From the NCBI RefSeq assembly GCF_051622035.1, contig NC_135357.1, positions 21,008,256 through 21,072,255 on the forward strand: a DNA stretch of 64,000 nucleotides. The letters run 5' to 3'. The DNA is from Arctopsyche grandis. Lineage: Eukaryota > Arthropoda > Insecta > Trichoptera > Hydropsychidae. Every line of letters starts with the position of its first letter. Within the stretch, counting starts at the first letter, position 1. The notes beneath the pieces are model-generated. The model made no database searches, was not told where the DNA came from, and saw only the letters and a list, made by a program, of their open reading frames with translations. Made by a program: the position numbers and the translations under genes. This document shows positions 1 through 9,190 of the stretch, piece by piece.

Positions 1-35
1 AGGAATTGGGGCGGTTTGGTTCTATTTACAAAGCT

Positions 36-122
36 AGAGTGCTAAAAAAAGGTTCGGCGAACCTTTAACAAAGCATTTACAAAAATTGAACAATAAACGG
101 CGCGCTTTGGGTCTGGAGTCTA
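36..122. repeat. Partial hAT-type MITE relic
   Basis: It carries the core of a family seen better at 14.95 and 26.7 kb: a GGTTCGGCGAACC palindrome, then ACAAAGCATTTACA, TTGAACAATA and a GGTCTGGAGTCTA end. The left part is degraded, so no target-site duplication can be defined. Confidence 0.6.
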
Positions 123-479
123 GCAATAACAATGGAACTCTAACTCGGAACTAAAATATATTTGTAAAAATAGTGAATAATATATCGTCCAAGGTGGGTG
201 CTATGGCACCCAGGGCACCCCCTGGGCCTAAGTACCTGTTTGTAAAGGGCAGGTCGCTCAGTGCATCTTCCTCGACACCTTTGTTTACCTATGGTTATAG
301 TCACGTGCCAGATATGCAGTCCCACGGTCTCGCGCTGTTGGTTCTGAGAACTCTAGCGGGGATGCTACTTGGCCTAATCCGAGGGTCTCCATTGTTGCAC
401 TCGAAACCACTTAAGCCGCCTGATAATGCCGATTGCACTTAAACCTGTAGATAAACCTCGAAAACCAATTATAACGGCG
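123..479. other. No gene recognised
   Basis: The open frames here are short and unlike any family I know. The stretch GTGGGTGCTATGGCACCC contains a short inverted repeat. I see no other structure. Confidence 0.5.
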
Positions 480-823
480 GCTCCTTTTAGCATATGCTAC
501 AATACATATCAATAGACTTCAGTAAATACATATTAATAAACATCCACAAAGATATTTATGGTTAAATTTGTAAATTTGCAGCATCTTATACAATTCAGTG
601 AAATCTGAGATTGCTGAAAACTCGAGATTTGCGAGAAAATGGGTAAGGTTGCTAATTTGTTGGAAACGTTTCAATAAAAATCAGAAAAATTCCGATAGTA
701 AACAATCGACCTGGAGTCACAAATCCAAGGTCTGGCCAGCAGAAACCAGTGGGATTTGAACCCGTGACCACTTTGTTCAAAGCATTGTATGCTAACCACT
801 AGTGACAAGTCTATTCTGCTGCA
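480..823 (-). mobile_element. tRNA-derived SINE, minus strand
   Basis: Read on the minus strand it starts GCAGCAGAATAGACTTG and has a tRNA-like head with a box-A-like CTAGTGGTTAGC and a box-B-like GGTTCAAATCCC. The body follows, with the family phrases GACCTGGAGTC, CTCTGATAGG-like and GTTTCAATAAAAATCAG (the last two on the plus strand). It is related to the copies at 18.1, 18.4, 24.8 and 59.3 kb. The left (3') end is approximate. Confidence 0.75.
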
Positions 824-1054
824 TACACGTTTTTAGGGTTTGGATGAAAAGCTTTCCTACTTGTTCCGATATTACATCGTCATTATCATCGCCCAGCCTT
901 GCAAATATTCCATCGATGACTTCAAATATTGCACTCCGTAGCCCTTCTCGCAAAAATGTCGAGATTATTGATGCGAATTACAGTTGTGAAATACTAATAA
1001 AAATATTCAATCTATTTAATAAACCTTTTACTATCCCTCCTTTTAATACGATAC

Positions 1055-1398
1055 TGTAACGTAGAGATTAGGTGGATGGTGCTCGTGGACCAATGGCTTA
1101 CGAGCGCTAATCACCTGATCTCTCGTTCGCGCCAAAATGTCCTCGCCGAATGAATATGCCGTATGTAACGGCCAATGGGGTCGCCCCACTCATCGACCAA
1201 TAGTTTATTACATGTCTATGTATGTGTGTTGCGCCCAACGGGTATAAATATGGGGAGCTCTCGGCCTGGAAACCATTCCGACCTGGAGCGCCGACGAGAG
1301 CAGGCGAATAAGCGACTTCTACAACCCTCTCCGATCTTCTTTCTTTCTTCTTTCTTTCTCTCCGATCCTGGAAGCCCCCTCTTCACGTCCACGCAAAA
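1055..1398 (+). mobile_element. Candidate short solo LTR (Ty3/gypsy-like)
   Basis: The segment begins TGTAACGTA, the same start as the better solo LTR at 13620-14151 read on its own strand. It is flanked by ATAC on both sides (1051-1054 and 1399-1402). It contains a TATAAATA box, an AATAAG poly(A)-like signal near 1298 and a CT-rich stretch before the end. The 3' terminus reads ACGCAAAA rather than the canonical CA, so either the end is mutated or the call is wrong. No coding region or second LTR is present. Confidence 0.45.
1243..1250 (+). promoter_or_regulatory. TATA box in candidate LTR
   Basis: TATAAATA lies about 190 bp into the candidate LTR. About 35 bases downstream is a GACCTGGAGC motif that recurs about 45 bases after another TATAAATA at 14153. 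This fits a Pol II promoter, but no transcript evidence exists here. Confidence 0.4.
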
Positions 1399-1402
1399 AT
1401 AC

Positions 1403-2424
1403 TTTTAAATTATTTAAAAATGAAAATTTTTTTTAAATTAATTTTTATGCGAAAAAACAAATGACAATGCTTAATCATTTTGCTAAGAGAATTTTCGTCA
1501 CAGTTTTCGGAGACAAATTAAAACACAACAATTGATTTTGTCCGATTTTCTTTACCGCAAATTAAGCACGCTTTTTATACATATGTATATTAAATTTTGC
1601 GAAACACACACACATTTTTACATACCTCTTATTTATATGTAGTTAATATGAGATATTGCGATGGCCTCGGTAAAACACAGTGTGCAAAAAAAGCAAACTG
1701 CATCATTTATAAACATAATTTTGGAAATATGTAGGCAGTATTCGAGAAATACTATATTTTATGAAATATTTTATTTCAGTGCCGTAATAATTTAGTTGTC
1801 GACCCAACCTATAAATCTTTTTTTTTAATAATAAAATAAAGTCAGTGTTGGGGTTGTAATAGTTTTATTAGTTCATCTCGAACAATGTCCATCGTTGGTT
1901 CGTTTGCGGAAACGTGGTCGGCAGCCAAGTGGGTCGTTCGGGTCGTTTAAAAACCATTAGTGAATGAAGATATCATTCGTCAATAAAATATGTGAAGTAC
2001 TTCGGCATCTGTGGGAACGGGTCATTCCAATCAACAATTGGAGACGAACACCCAGAGGGTGACTATATTGAATTGCCCGTGACGTAATCGCATTTTCCAG
2101 TCCACGTACTGTTTCAGGTGTGTTCTTTATTCAATTTATCTTCTGACACGTTGGATAAAATAAAATGTGTATAAAAGAAACCTACATTTTACGTTTTCCG
2201 AATCCAATTCTCTCTTTCGATATCTATCTAACTGAACTGGCTGATAATGTACATACATATGTATGTAAGTACATACAATTGAAACTATTTACATATATGT
2301 ATATGTAATAGATTTTAGCGCGAAGATATCGAATGCACAAGTTTTTATTATAAAAATCAAGTACACAAATTTATTACAAGGAATTTTATCACTGGATCAC
2401 ATCTTGTTCATTAAAGAAAAAAAT
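1403..2424. other. A+T-rich DNA, no gene seen
   Basis: No coding or RNA gene is recognised. It has a few TACATACATATGTATGTA-type palindromic microsatellites (near 2248-2275) and homopolymer runs. Confidence 0.5.
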
Positions 2425-3375
2425 CGGATGTAACCAACCCATGACTATCTATGTATTTGAGGAATATAAGAAGGTCACAAAACAAAATTCGATATTGAAC
2501 CGTACAGACACATCCACACATACCGGCAGCAATATGAAATACTAATAGCTATGACAGCATTTTCGATACAAATTGAGCGCCAATATATGGAAACTTGCAC
2601 AAGACAAAAGTTCTACCTCCGGTTGTCGGATTTTGTTCAAATTTTTTTTATTACTTAAAATCACTATCAGTATTATCGTCTTGATATTTACCCAATAAAT
2701 ATCAAGATGATTAAAATAATCTAAAAGTTCAAATTAAAATAATGAAATATTGTTTAAAAAAAAAATACTACTTCCGGTTTATCAATTCTGACCAAAGTCT
2801 TATCAGCTCTAAGTTAGTACATATAAAATACAAATATAATTTTTCAGCTAAATAAGTTCAGGGGTGTGGACAGAGTAGTGGCCACAACATTTTTGACCTT
2901 TCTAATAGGAAAAAATCCCACTTCCGGTTTATTAAATTTATTGATTTTTTTTATCTTTATCGCATTGATACAAGAATTATACTTCAATTGTTTCGTGAAG
3001 AGCACACATGTTTAAGGGGTCGAAAAAAATAGTGGAAGAAAAATCAAACAAGAGTAAACTGCCACTTCTGGTTGAGGGATGCTTACCAAATTTTATACAT
3101 AATTTGATATTAAGCTTATACTCCTAGGTATGAAATTACAGTACAATAAACCAAAAGATTTCTGAGAAAAATATAAAAAACCTCGATTCTCTAGAATAAA
3201 AGTACATATTACTTCCGGTTCAGGTAAAAATATGAAAAAAATATTAATTAAGGGTATAAAATTAATAATTTATTTTTCATGTAAAATAATTCCAGTCTGA
3301 TTCGGTTAGCGGCTTGGGAGATAATTTAATTCAAAAACTTAAAAAAACCTTTAAGGGAAGGTACCATTTCCGCAT
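2425..3375 (+). repeat. Unclassified 1.2-kb repeat family, copy 1 (3' end missing)
   Basis: It starts AAAATCGGATGTAACCAACC and runs colinear with the fuller copy at 50948-52135 up to a GGTACCATTTCC motif, after which the similarity stops. It has no coding frame. Five diverged copies of ACTTCCGGTT (near 2615, 2770, 2920, 3064 and 3211) recur every 144-155 bp, showing that the element is built from old internal tandem repeats. No terminal inverted repeats or poly(A) tail are seen. Confidence 0.8.
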
Positions 3376-3427
3376 ATACGCGTACACTACTACTACTAGT
3401 ACGGAATAGAATCAGTCATCACTAAAA

Positions 3428-3560
3428 ATCGGATAGTCACAGTGCTATCCATTGTTCCATTGTTGTAAATCCTTTGTAAAAAAGGTTCGGCAAACCTTTA
3501 ACAATGCATTTACATCCTTTGAACAATACGCGGCACCTTCTGGGTCCGGTGACTATGTAG
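3428..3560. repeat. Diverged hAT-type MITE copy
   Basis: It shares the palindromic core ATTGTTGTAAATCCTTTGTAA, GGTTCGGCAAACC and GAACAATACGCGGCACC with the MITEs at 14.95 and 26.7 kb. The ends are ambiguous; imperfect TAGTCAC/TAGTCAT flanks are present. Confidence 0.6.
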
Positions 3561-4376
3561 TCATCACATATTCGCTACAGAAATAAAAGTCCTTTTTGAT
3601 AATTGAATATACGTATTTTATTTTGATATAGATTATTATTATTTAGAATTTATTTATTTATTAAAGAAAAAAACAGATTTTAATAATAACAAGAAAATAA
3701 AACCAGTAGATAAAAGTAATAAAAATAATAATATGTCGTTTAATCATATAAATATGAGAAAAACATAGTAACATAGGAATGAAAAAATAGTAAAAACGAA
3801 ATATAAAAGAAAGAATACTAATATAATGAAGGATAAACAATATTCTGAATGGATCTATTAAACTGACCGTAAGTCATATTAGACATGTCGATATCCGTAT
3901 GATCAGCTATATAGTTAAATAACCTGTGCATATTTTAGAAAATTACATATTGATACAAATAATACAAATTTTAAATTAAACACCATTGAAAAGAATTTGC
4001 TTATTAAAGCGTTGACGGTTACTTTCTCCTTTAATTTTTAAAGTAGACATTTTACTTAAAAACATATTTTTCGATTATTGCTTTAATAAAATGTGGAGCA
4101 AATATACTAATGGGGTTACCTAATAGTTGATTTATTGTTTTGTTGAATATTGAAGTAAAAAAATGCCTTTTCACAAAACAATACATCTCATAGTACCTAT
4201 ATTTAAAGCCAAGAAAAACACCTATAGTTCACATTTAAATTTAAAGATAATATAAAAATATTGATATCACTGATATTGTTGCATTTTGAATTTTATAAAT
4301 TGTAATATTAAATCATGAACAAAAAGTTGAATCACATTTTACAATAAATTATGTAGTTGGGTTATCAGTAGAGATC
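3561..4376. other. Very A+T-rich DNA, no gene seen
   Basis: This is a low-complexity A-rich and T-rich stretch with short frames only. I recognise no repeat family or RNA gene. Confidence 0.5.
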
Positions 4377-4535
4377 GGACCGGAAGCGTGCCGTTATCTA
4401 CAAATCAACGGCCTCAAAGTTTGAGAATCTTTTGAAAGAAGCATATAAGTTAATGACTAAAGAGCGGACCCAGAGCACGCCGTCAATTGTTCAATTGTTG
4501 TAAATGCTTTGTTAAAGGTTCGCTGAATCTTTTTT
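4377..4535. repeat. hAT-type MITE relics, rearranged
   Basis: A right-end-like piece (TAGAGATCGGACCGGAAGCG) is followed about 80 bp later by a left-end-like piece (TAAAGAGCGGACCC, TTGTAAATGCTTTGTTAAAGG). Both parts belong to the 14.95/26.7-kb MITE family, but the order is broken. Confidence 0.55.
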
Positions 4536-4841
4536 TTTGCATTCTAGCTTTAAATGCTCAATATAAAGTAGTGTTAACAGTGAAAATACGTACTTTTGAC
4601 TTTTGATTTGAACTGGACGACAACTTAGAGAGATTTTAAAGTTAAAACGTACTACAAATGAACGATAAAATACCCGAATATAGATTCCAATATTCATTTT
4701 GAACAGGAAATTGACAGATTTTGAGACATCGACCGAACAACACCAAGACATTTAGTAGATACAAATGTGAATATCACCACCACAGTACTAATGAGGGATA
4801 CCGTCCTGATTTTCCAGATGCTCTTATACACTGGTCATGAT

Positions 4842-4920
4842 TAAAGCCAGGACCCAGAGGGTGCCGCGTATTGTTCAAATGTTGTAAATGCATTGTTAAA
4901 GGTTTGCCGAACCATTTTAC
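4842..4920. repeat. hAT-type MITE, left half only
   Basis: It begins TAAAGCCAGGACCC after GTCATGAT, which fits the nTnnnnAn target pattern. It continues through TTGTAAATGCATTGTTAAAGG to the central palindrome, then is cut off by Helitron sequence at about 4921. The right terminus and the second duplication are missing. Confidence 0.65.
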
Positions 4921-5146
4921 AAAGCTTCGCCCCTCCTTTTACTTCGCCCCTCCGCGCCCCCATGATTAAATGCCGTCTAGGGCTTCGCCCCCATGATCAG
5001 TTACCTTTTCGATCTAGACGCCCCTCCGCGTCTAGATCGAAAAAAAAAATCACGTGTTCGATGACGTCACCGATCTACGGACGACGAACGAAGGATACAT
5101 ATTTACATACATACATACAAAGTCTCTTTCCAAATTATATATTAGA
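4921..5146 (-). mobile_element. Helitron 5' fragment, minus strand
   Basis: On the minus strand it starts TCTAATATATAATTTGG, with the expected A/T flank, then GAAAGAGACTTTGTATGTATG and a block with TGACGTCA and CACGTG. It ends in two units of the GGGCGAAGCCC minisatellite. It is therefore the 5' part of the same family as the 2.6-kb Helitron at 8093-10679, truncated within the array. Confidence 0.8.
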
Positions 5147-5164
5147 TAGAAGATATAAGATAGA

Positions 5165-5205
5165 CTAGTGTTGTACCCGATGAAATATCATCGCATGGGT
5201 GTTGG
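5165..5205 (-). mobile_element. Helitron-like 3' end (minus strand)
   Basis: A|CTAG is followed by a hairpin, CCCGATGAAATATCATCG...GGG, matching the end at 35284. Read on the minus strand this is hairpin then CTAG|T, the usual Helitron 3' terminus. How far the element extends to the right is not clear. Confidence 0.5.
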
Positions 5206-5340
5206 TATATTGTGGTTAAAATACATGTGTCGGTCTTGTTTTTTTACTTTACTTTTCATTCATTTACGATTTTCAGAATGTATGTACCCGAAATAATTAA
5301 ACAATAAATTATCGACGCTATTCATTTTTACATATATCGT

Positions 5341-5855
5341 AAATGAAAAAAAATCGGATGTGACCAACCCATGAAATTATTTATGTATTTGAGGATAGGG
5401 CTTCCAAGTCAGCTTAAATCGAAACCGAAAAACCAGCTTTTTGACTATTTAAAAAAAACGAAAACCGGTTTTTTTTGCTCAAATCAACCGACTTTTTAAG
5501 GTTTTCTTTAATTAACACTTTGTATGCGGGCCATATTGCAATTGCCCCTCGCCGTATAGCGGGTAATTCTGATAGAAAAAATCATAAATTGAAATGGAGG
5601 AAAATTTAAAACATTTTTGAATACTTTTATAAATGTTTTTAAATTGAACAAAACTTTTAAGCCTGACACAAAACCTTTAAAACTTTTAAACCTGACACTG
5701 ACACAAAAAAATCCCCAAAATACACAGAGACACACACACACAGTTTTTCTAATTCACGAAAATGTGATCAGTGATCGATTTGAATCAGTCGAAGTCTCGA
5801 GTTTGAATTTTCGCATGATCACAAAAATTCATCTATTGTCACTACGTACATAGAT
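5341..5855 (+). repeat. 1.2-kb repeat family, internally deleted copy
   Basis: The head (AAATCGGATGTGACCAACCC) and the tail (TCCCCAAAATACAC, then CATAGATAAAGTAA) match copy 50948-52135, but only about 515 bp lies between the ends. The middle (5400-5640) is unlike the full copy. Confidence 0.65.
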
Positions 5856-6267
5856 AAAGTAATAAAATATTAGACAGAATATGTCAATTTTCTTATTTAA
5901 ACATATCTTTTTAATTTTCAGTGCATCCGACGTACTAATACTATGTTTTATTGCAGCAGTAAATCGAAAATTAAGTCGTAAATCGAAATTGAAAATTTTC
6001 ATTACTCCGCGCCGTCGACACATGGCAATTTCCAGGGGGATTTTCCGATTTGGAGAATTTTGTTGGACAGGAGATAGGCAATTAGTTCTATATTTAATTG
6101 CAATTTACAGAACTACTAGTTGATGACCTGCGCTATAAATTAGCTTTTGCATAAAATAACCTACTTACACGAAAATGAATGTTTGCTATACAAGCAACTA
6201 CATACACATATTATAAGTACATATGTATGTACATACATACATATGTATACATATGTACATACATAAA
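5856..6267. other. No gene seen; palindromic CATACATATGTA microsatellite
   Basis: The open frames lack any recognisable domain. Positions 6205-6267 form a TACATATGTA/ACATAC microsatellite directly upstream of a SINE. Confidence 0.5.
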
Positions 6268-6272
6268 CCAGT

Positions 6273-6562
6273 AGCGTGGTCTAGTGGTGAGTGTTGAATT
6301 CTTTTGTGCTTGATGTCACGGGTTCGATTCCCACTAAGAGTCTTGTTGTTGGCCAGATCTTGGTTTGTCGAGGTCGATAGTTTCTTATCAGAATTTGGCA
6401 ATTTTTCTGATTTTCATTGAAAAGGTTTCTGTAAAATTGGCGTTTCCTTCCTAATTTTCTGTTGCAAAAATTGAGTTATTGTTATATTGTTATTATTATA
6501 TTAGGAGTATTCATCGGGACTTCTAATGAGCGTACGTGCCCTCTCGTTTATAATCAATCAAT
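6273..6562 (+). mobile_element. tRNA-derived SINE with AATC-type tail
   Basis: It starts AGCGTGGTCTAGTGG (box-A-like) with the box-B-like GGTTCGATTCC at 6321-6331. The body phrases are shared with the other SINEs, but the 3' region differs and ends AATCAATCAAT. CCAGT flanks both sides (6268-6272 and 6563-6567), a plausible short target-site duplication. It sits directly 5' of the LINE. Confidence 0.75.
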
Positions 6563-6633
6563 CCAGTGTTTCTTAACTATTAATTACAAATTCTATTTTA
6601 TTTATCGAATATTAGCTTTATCACAATATCACA

Positions 6634-7779
6634 ATGTTTAAGTGTGCGCGTTGTAATTCTGAAGGCTTAGACGGTGTTCTATGTAGTGGCTGTAAATTGA
6701 AATTTGATTTCCCTTGTTCTGGTATTACCAAAGCGGGCTATAATAAACTCGGAGGGGATCGTCAGCTCCAGTGGAAATGTGCTTCATGCAAGACGGGCCT
6801 TATTCCAACCCCTCCCGGAAGCGTCACAGCGTCGAGCTCCCCAACCCCAGTATCGATGGATCTTCTGTTGGCTGAAATACAAGGCATCAAGATGGACTAA
6901 GCCCCTCTCAGATCAATGTCGGATGACATAAAATCCCTGAAATCTGATGTTTCTGATTTGAAGAACTCTTTGGAGATGGCCCATTCCTTAATAAATGATT
7001 TTACACAGAAGATACATAAACTAGAGTCTAGGTTAGATACTCTAGAAAAGACAAACCTTGAGACAGCAACTATCCATAACAAGATTGATCACCTTGAACA
7101 GAAATTAAATGAGAAGGAACAATGGTCAAGAAGAAACAATATTGAAATCAAAGGGGTGCCACTCTTTAAAAGTGAAAATCTGATTGACACCATTGTTAAT
7201 CTGAGCAAGAAAATTAATTATCCCATAACCCCTAATCAAATTAACTTTGTTGCGCGGGTTCCTTCCCGTATTAATAATAATTCTAAACCGATTGTCGCCT
7301 CTTTTCATAACTATCATCTTAAAGAAGAATTTATGCTGGCAGCACGGCGTTTAAAGTCACTTTCATCGAAGGATCTCGGTTATTCCGATGACAAAAGGAT
7401 TTTTGTAAATGACCACCTGACCGTTTCGAACAAAATGCTGCTGACAAAGGTGAAGGCCCTGGCTAAGGAAAAACATTTTTGATATGTTTGGGTGAAACAC
7501 TCAAAGATCTTAGTACGGAAGAACAACACCTCACCGATCACAGCTATACATATACTCGGAACGAGATCTAATAAATATCCAGTGAAACAATCATCTAAAA
7601 TTTTACATTTAGTCAAATCAATTTTTCAAAGGTTGATAACCATTTGCAAATCAATAAGTTATTGTAGTATTGTTGCCATTCTGACGGTTATGACGATGGT
7701 TGGTTTTGGTCGGTGTGAGCGGGTATACTATCAAGAGTCAGAATTGACTGCGAATAAAAATGACGGATTTCATATATAA
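6634..7779 (+). pseudogene. LINE ORF1: PHD-like finger, coiled coil, Baculo_FP-like domain; two in-frame stops
   Basis: ORF1 proteins of this type bind the element RNA and act as chaperones in retrotransposition. One frame runs from ATG 6634 to 7779 (about 380 codons) but is cut by TAA at 6898 and TGA at 7480. Residues 1-55 hold a Cys/His cluster (CARC, CSGC, CSGI, WKCASC) typical of a PHD-like finger. A low-complexity Ser/Pro/Thr linker and a heptad-like coiled coil (SDDIKSLKSDVSDLKNSLEM onward) follow. The C-terminal half has RRNNIEIKGVP, VNDHLT and, after the TGA, YVWVKHSKILVRKN, as in Baculo_FP-like ORF1 domains. The frame is otherwise open on both sides of each stop, so the copy is young or the stops are recent. 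ORF2 begins inside its last 20 bp. Confidence 0.85.
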
Positions 7780-8092
7780 TGAACTAGATAAAAAAAATAT
7801 TATTGAAGAAAAAACATATAACAGCTACAAAGAATACTGTATCCAACAAAACGACATCAACTGCAGTCCTTTAATTCTTCATATGTACATAAGAAGCATA
7901 GAACGGAACATAGATGAATTTTTAACAACTATTAATAATGATCTCAAGAAGCCAGCATGCATAGTGTTAACAGAAACTCATTCGAATAGTGAAGTGACGT
8001 ACTATATACCGGGATATACTTATGTATCAACTACTAACCGTATAAATAAAAACAGTGGGATCGCTATGTTCATGTTCATCTTCTTCTTCTAA
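7760..8092 (+). pseudogene. LINE ORF2 N-terminus (endonuclease part 1), split by Helitron
   Basis: ATG 7760 opens ORF2. After about 35 residues the endonuclease fold starts (LILHMYIRSIERN, then IVLTETHSN, where the E is the expected catalytic glutamate), followed by YIPGY and NKNSGIAMF. The frame then runs into TTC repeats and the Helitron border at 8092/8093. The start is chosen because the overlap with ORF1 (7760-7779) and the domain spacing fit LINE ORF2. The rest resumes at 10681. Confidence 0.85.
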
Positions 8093-8227
8093 TCTATAAT
8101 TTGGAAAGAGACTTTGTATGTATGTAAATATCCTTCGTCGTCGTCCGTAGATCGGTGACGTCATCGAACACGTGATTCGATTTTTTTTTTTTCGATCCAT
8201 GGGCGCCGATTTGTTTTTTTCGATTCA

Positions 8228-9190
8228 ATGGATTCACCCCCGCGGGGGCGCAAGGCGAGTAGTTTCATGGAGCCCCGCCAGGGGCGCCACAAGGGGCGCA
8301 GCCCCGTGGGGCCCCGAAGGGGGCCCGGGGGCGCAGCCTCATGGGGCGCAGCCCCATGGGGCTCAAAAGGGGGCGCAGCTTTATGGGGCACAGCCTTATC
8401 GGCCGTAGCCTTATGGGGCGCAACCTTATGGGGCGCAGTCTTATGGGGCGCAGCCTTATGGGGCGCTGTCTTATGGGGCGCAGCCTTAGGGGCGCAGTCT
8501 TATGGGGCGCCGCCTTATGGGGCGCCGCCTTATGGGGCGCCGCCTTAGGGGCGCAGCCTTATGGGGCGCCGCCTTATGGGGCGCCGCCTTATGGAGCTAA
8601 GCCACATGGGGCCCCGAAGGGGGCGCAAGGGGGCGCAGCCTCATGGGGCGCAGCCCCATGGGGCCCCAAAGGGGGCGTAGCCTCATGGGGCGTAGCCCCA
8701 TGGGGCCCCGAAGGGGGCGCAGCCTCATGGGGCGTAGCCTTATGGTGTCTTATGGGGCACAGTCTTATGGAGCTTAGCCGTATGCGGCCCCGAAGGGGGC
8801 GCAGCCTCATGGGGCCCCAAAGGGGGCGCAGCCCCATGGGGCACCAAAGGGGGCGCAGCCTCATGGGGCCCCGAAGGGGGTGCAGCCTCATTAGGCCCCA
8901 AAGGGGGCGCAGCCCCATGGGGCCCCGAAGGGGGCGCAGGGGGGCGCAGCCTCATGGGGCGCCGCCTTATGGGGCGCTGCCTTATAGGGCGCTGTCTTAT
9001 GGGGCGCAGCCTTATGGGGCGCCGCCATATGGGGCGCTGCCTTATGGGGCGCCGCCTTATGGGGCGCCGCCTTATGGAGCTTAGCCGCATGGGGCCCCGA
9101 AGGGGGCGCAGCCTCCTGGGGCGCAGCCCCATGGGGCCCCGAAGGGGGCGCAGCCTCATGGGGCGAAGCCCCATGGGGCGCAGCCTTATG
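8228..9190 (+). repeat. 15-bp G-rich minisatellite
   Basis: Tandem GGGGCGCAGCCTTAT variants are mixed with GGGGCCCCGAAGGGGGC blocks. The unit length is a multiple of three, so stop-free frames arise on both strands (for example MGRSL or GAPPY repeats across 8341-9084). I take these as by-products, not genes. Four-G runs about every 15 bp on the plus strand give strong G-quadruplex potential. Confidence 0.9.

Noticed and set aside
8341..9084. 247-codon open frame with MGRSL/GAPPY repeats, and similar frames on the other strand
   Set aside because: It is the translation of a 15-bp minisatellite whose unit length is a multiple of three; several frames on both strands are open for the same reason.
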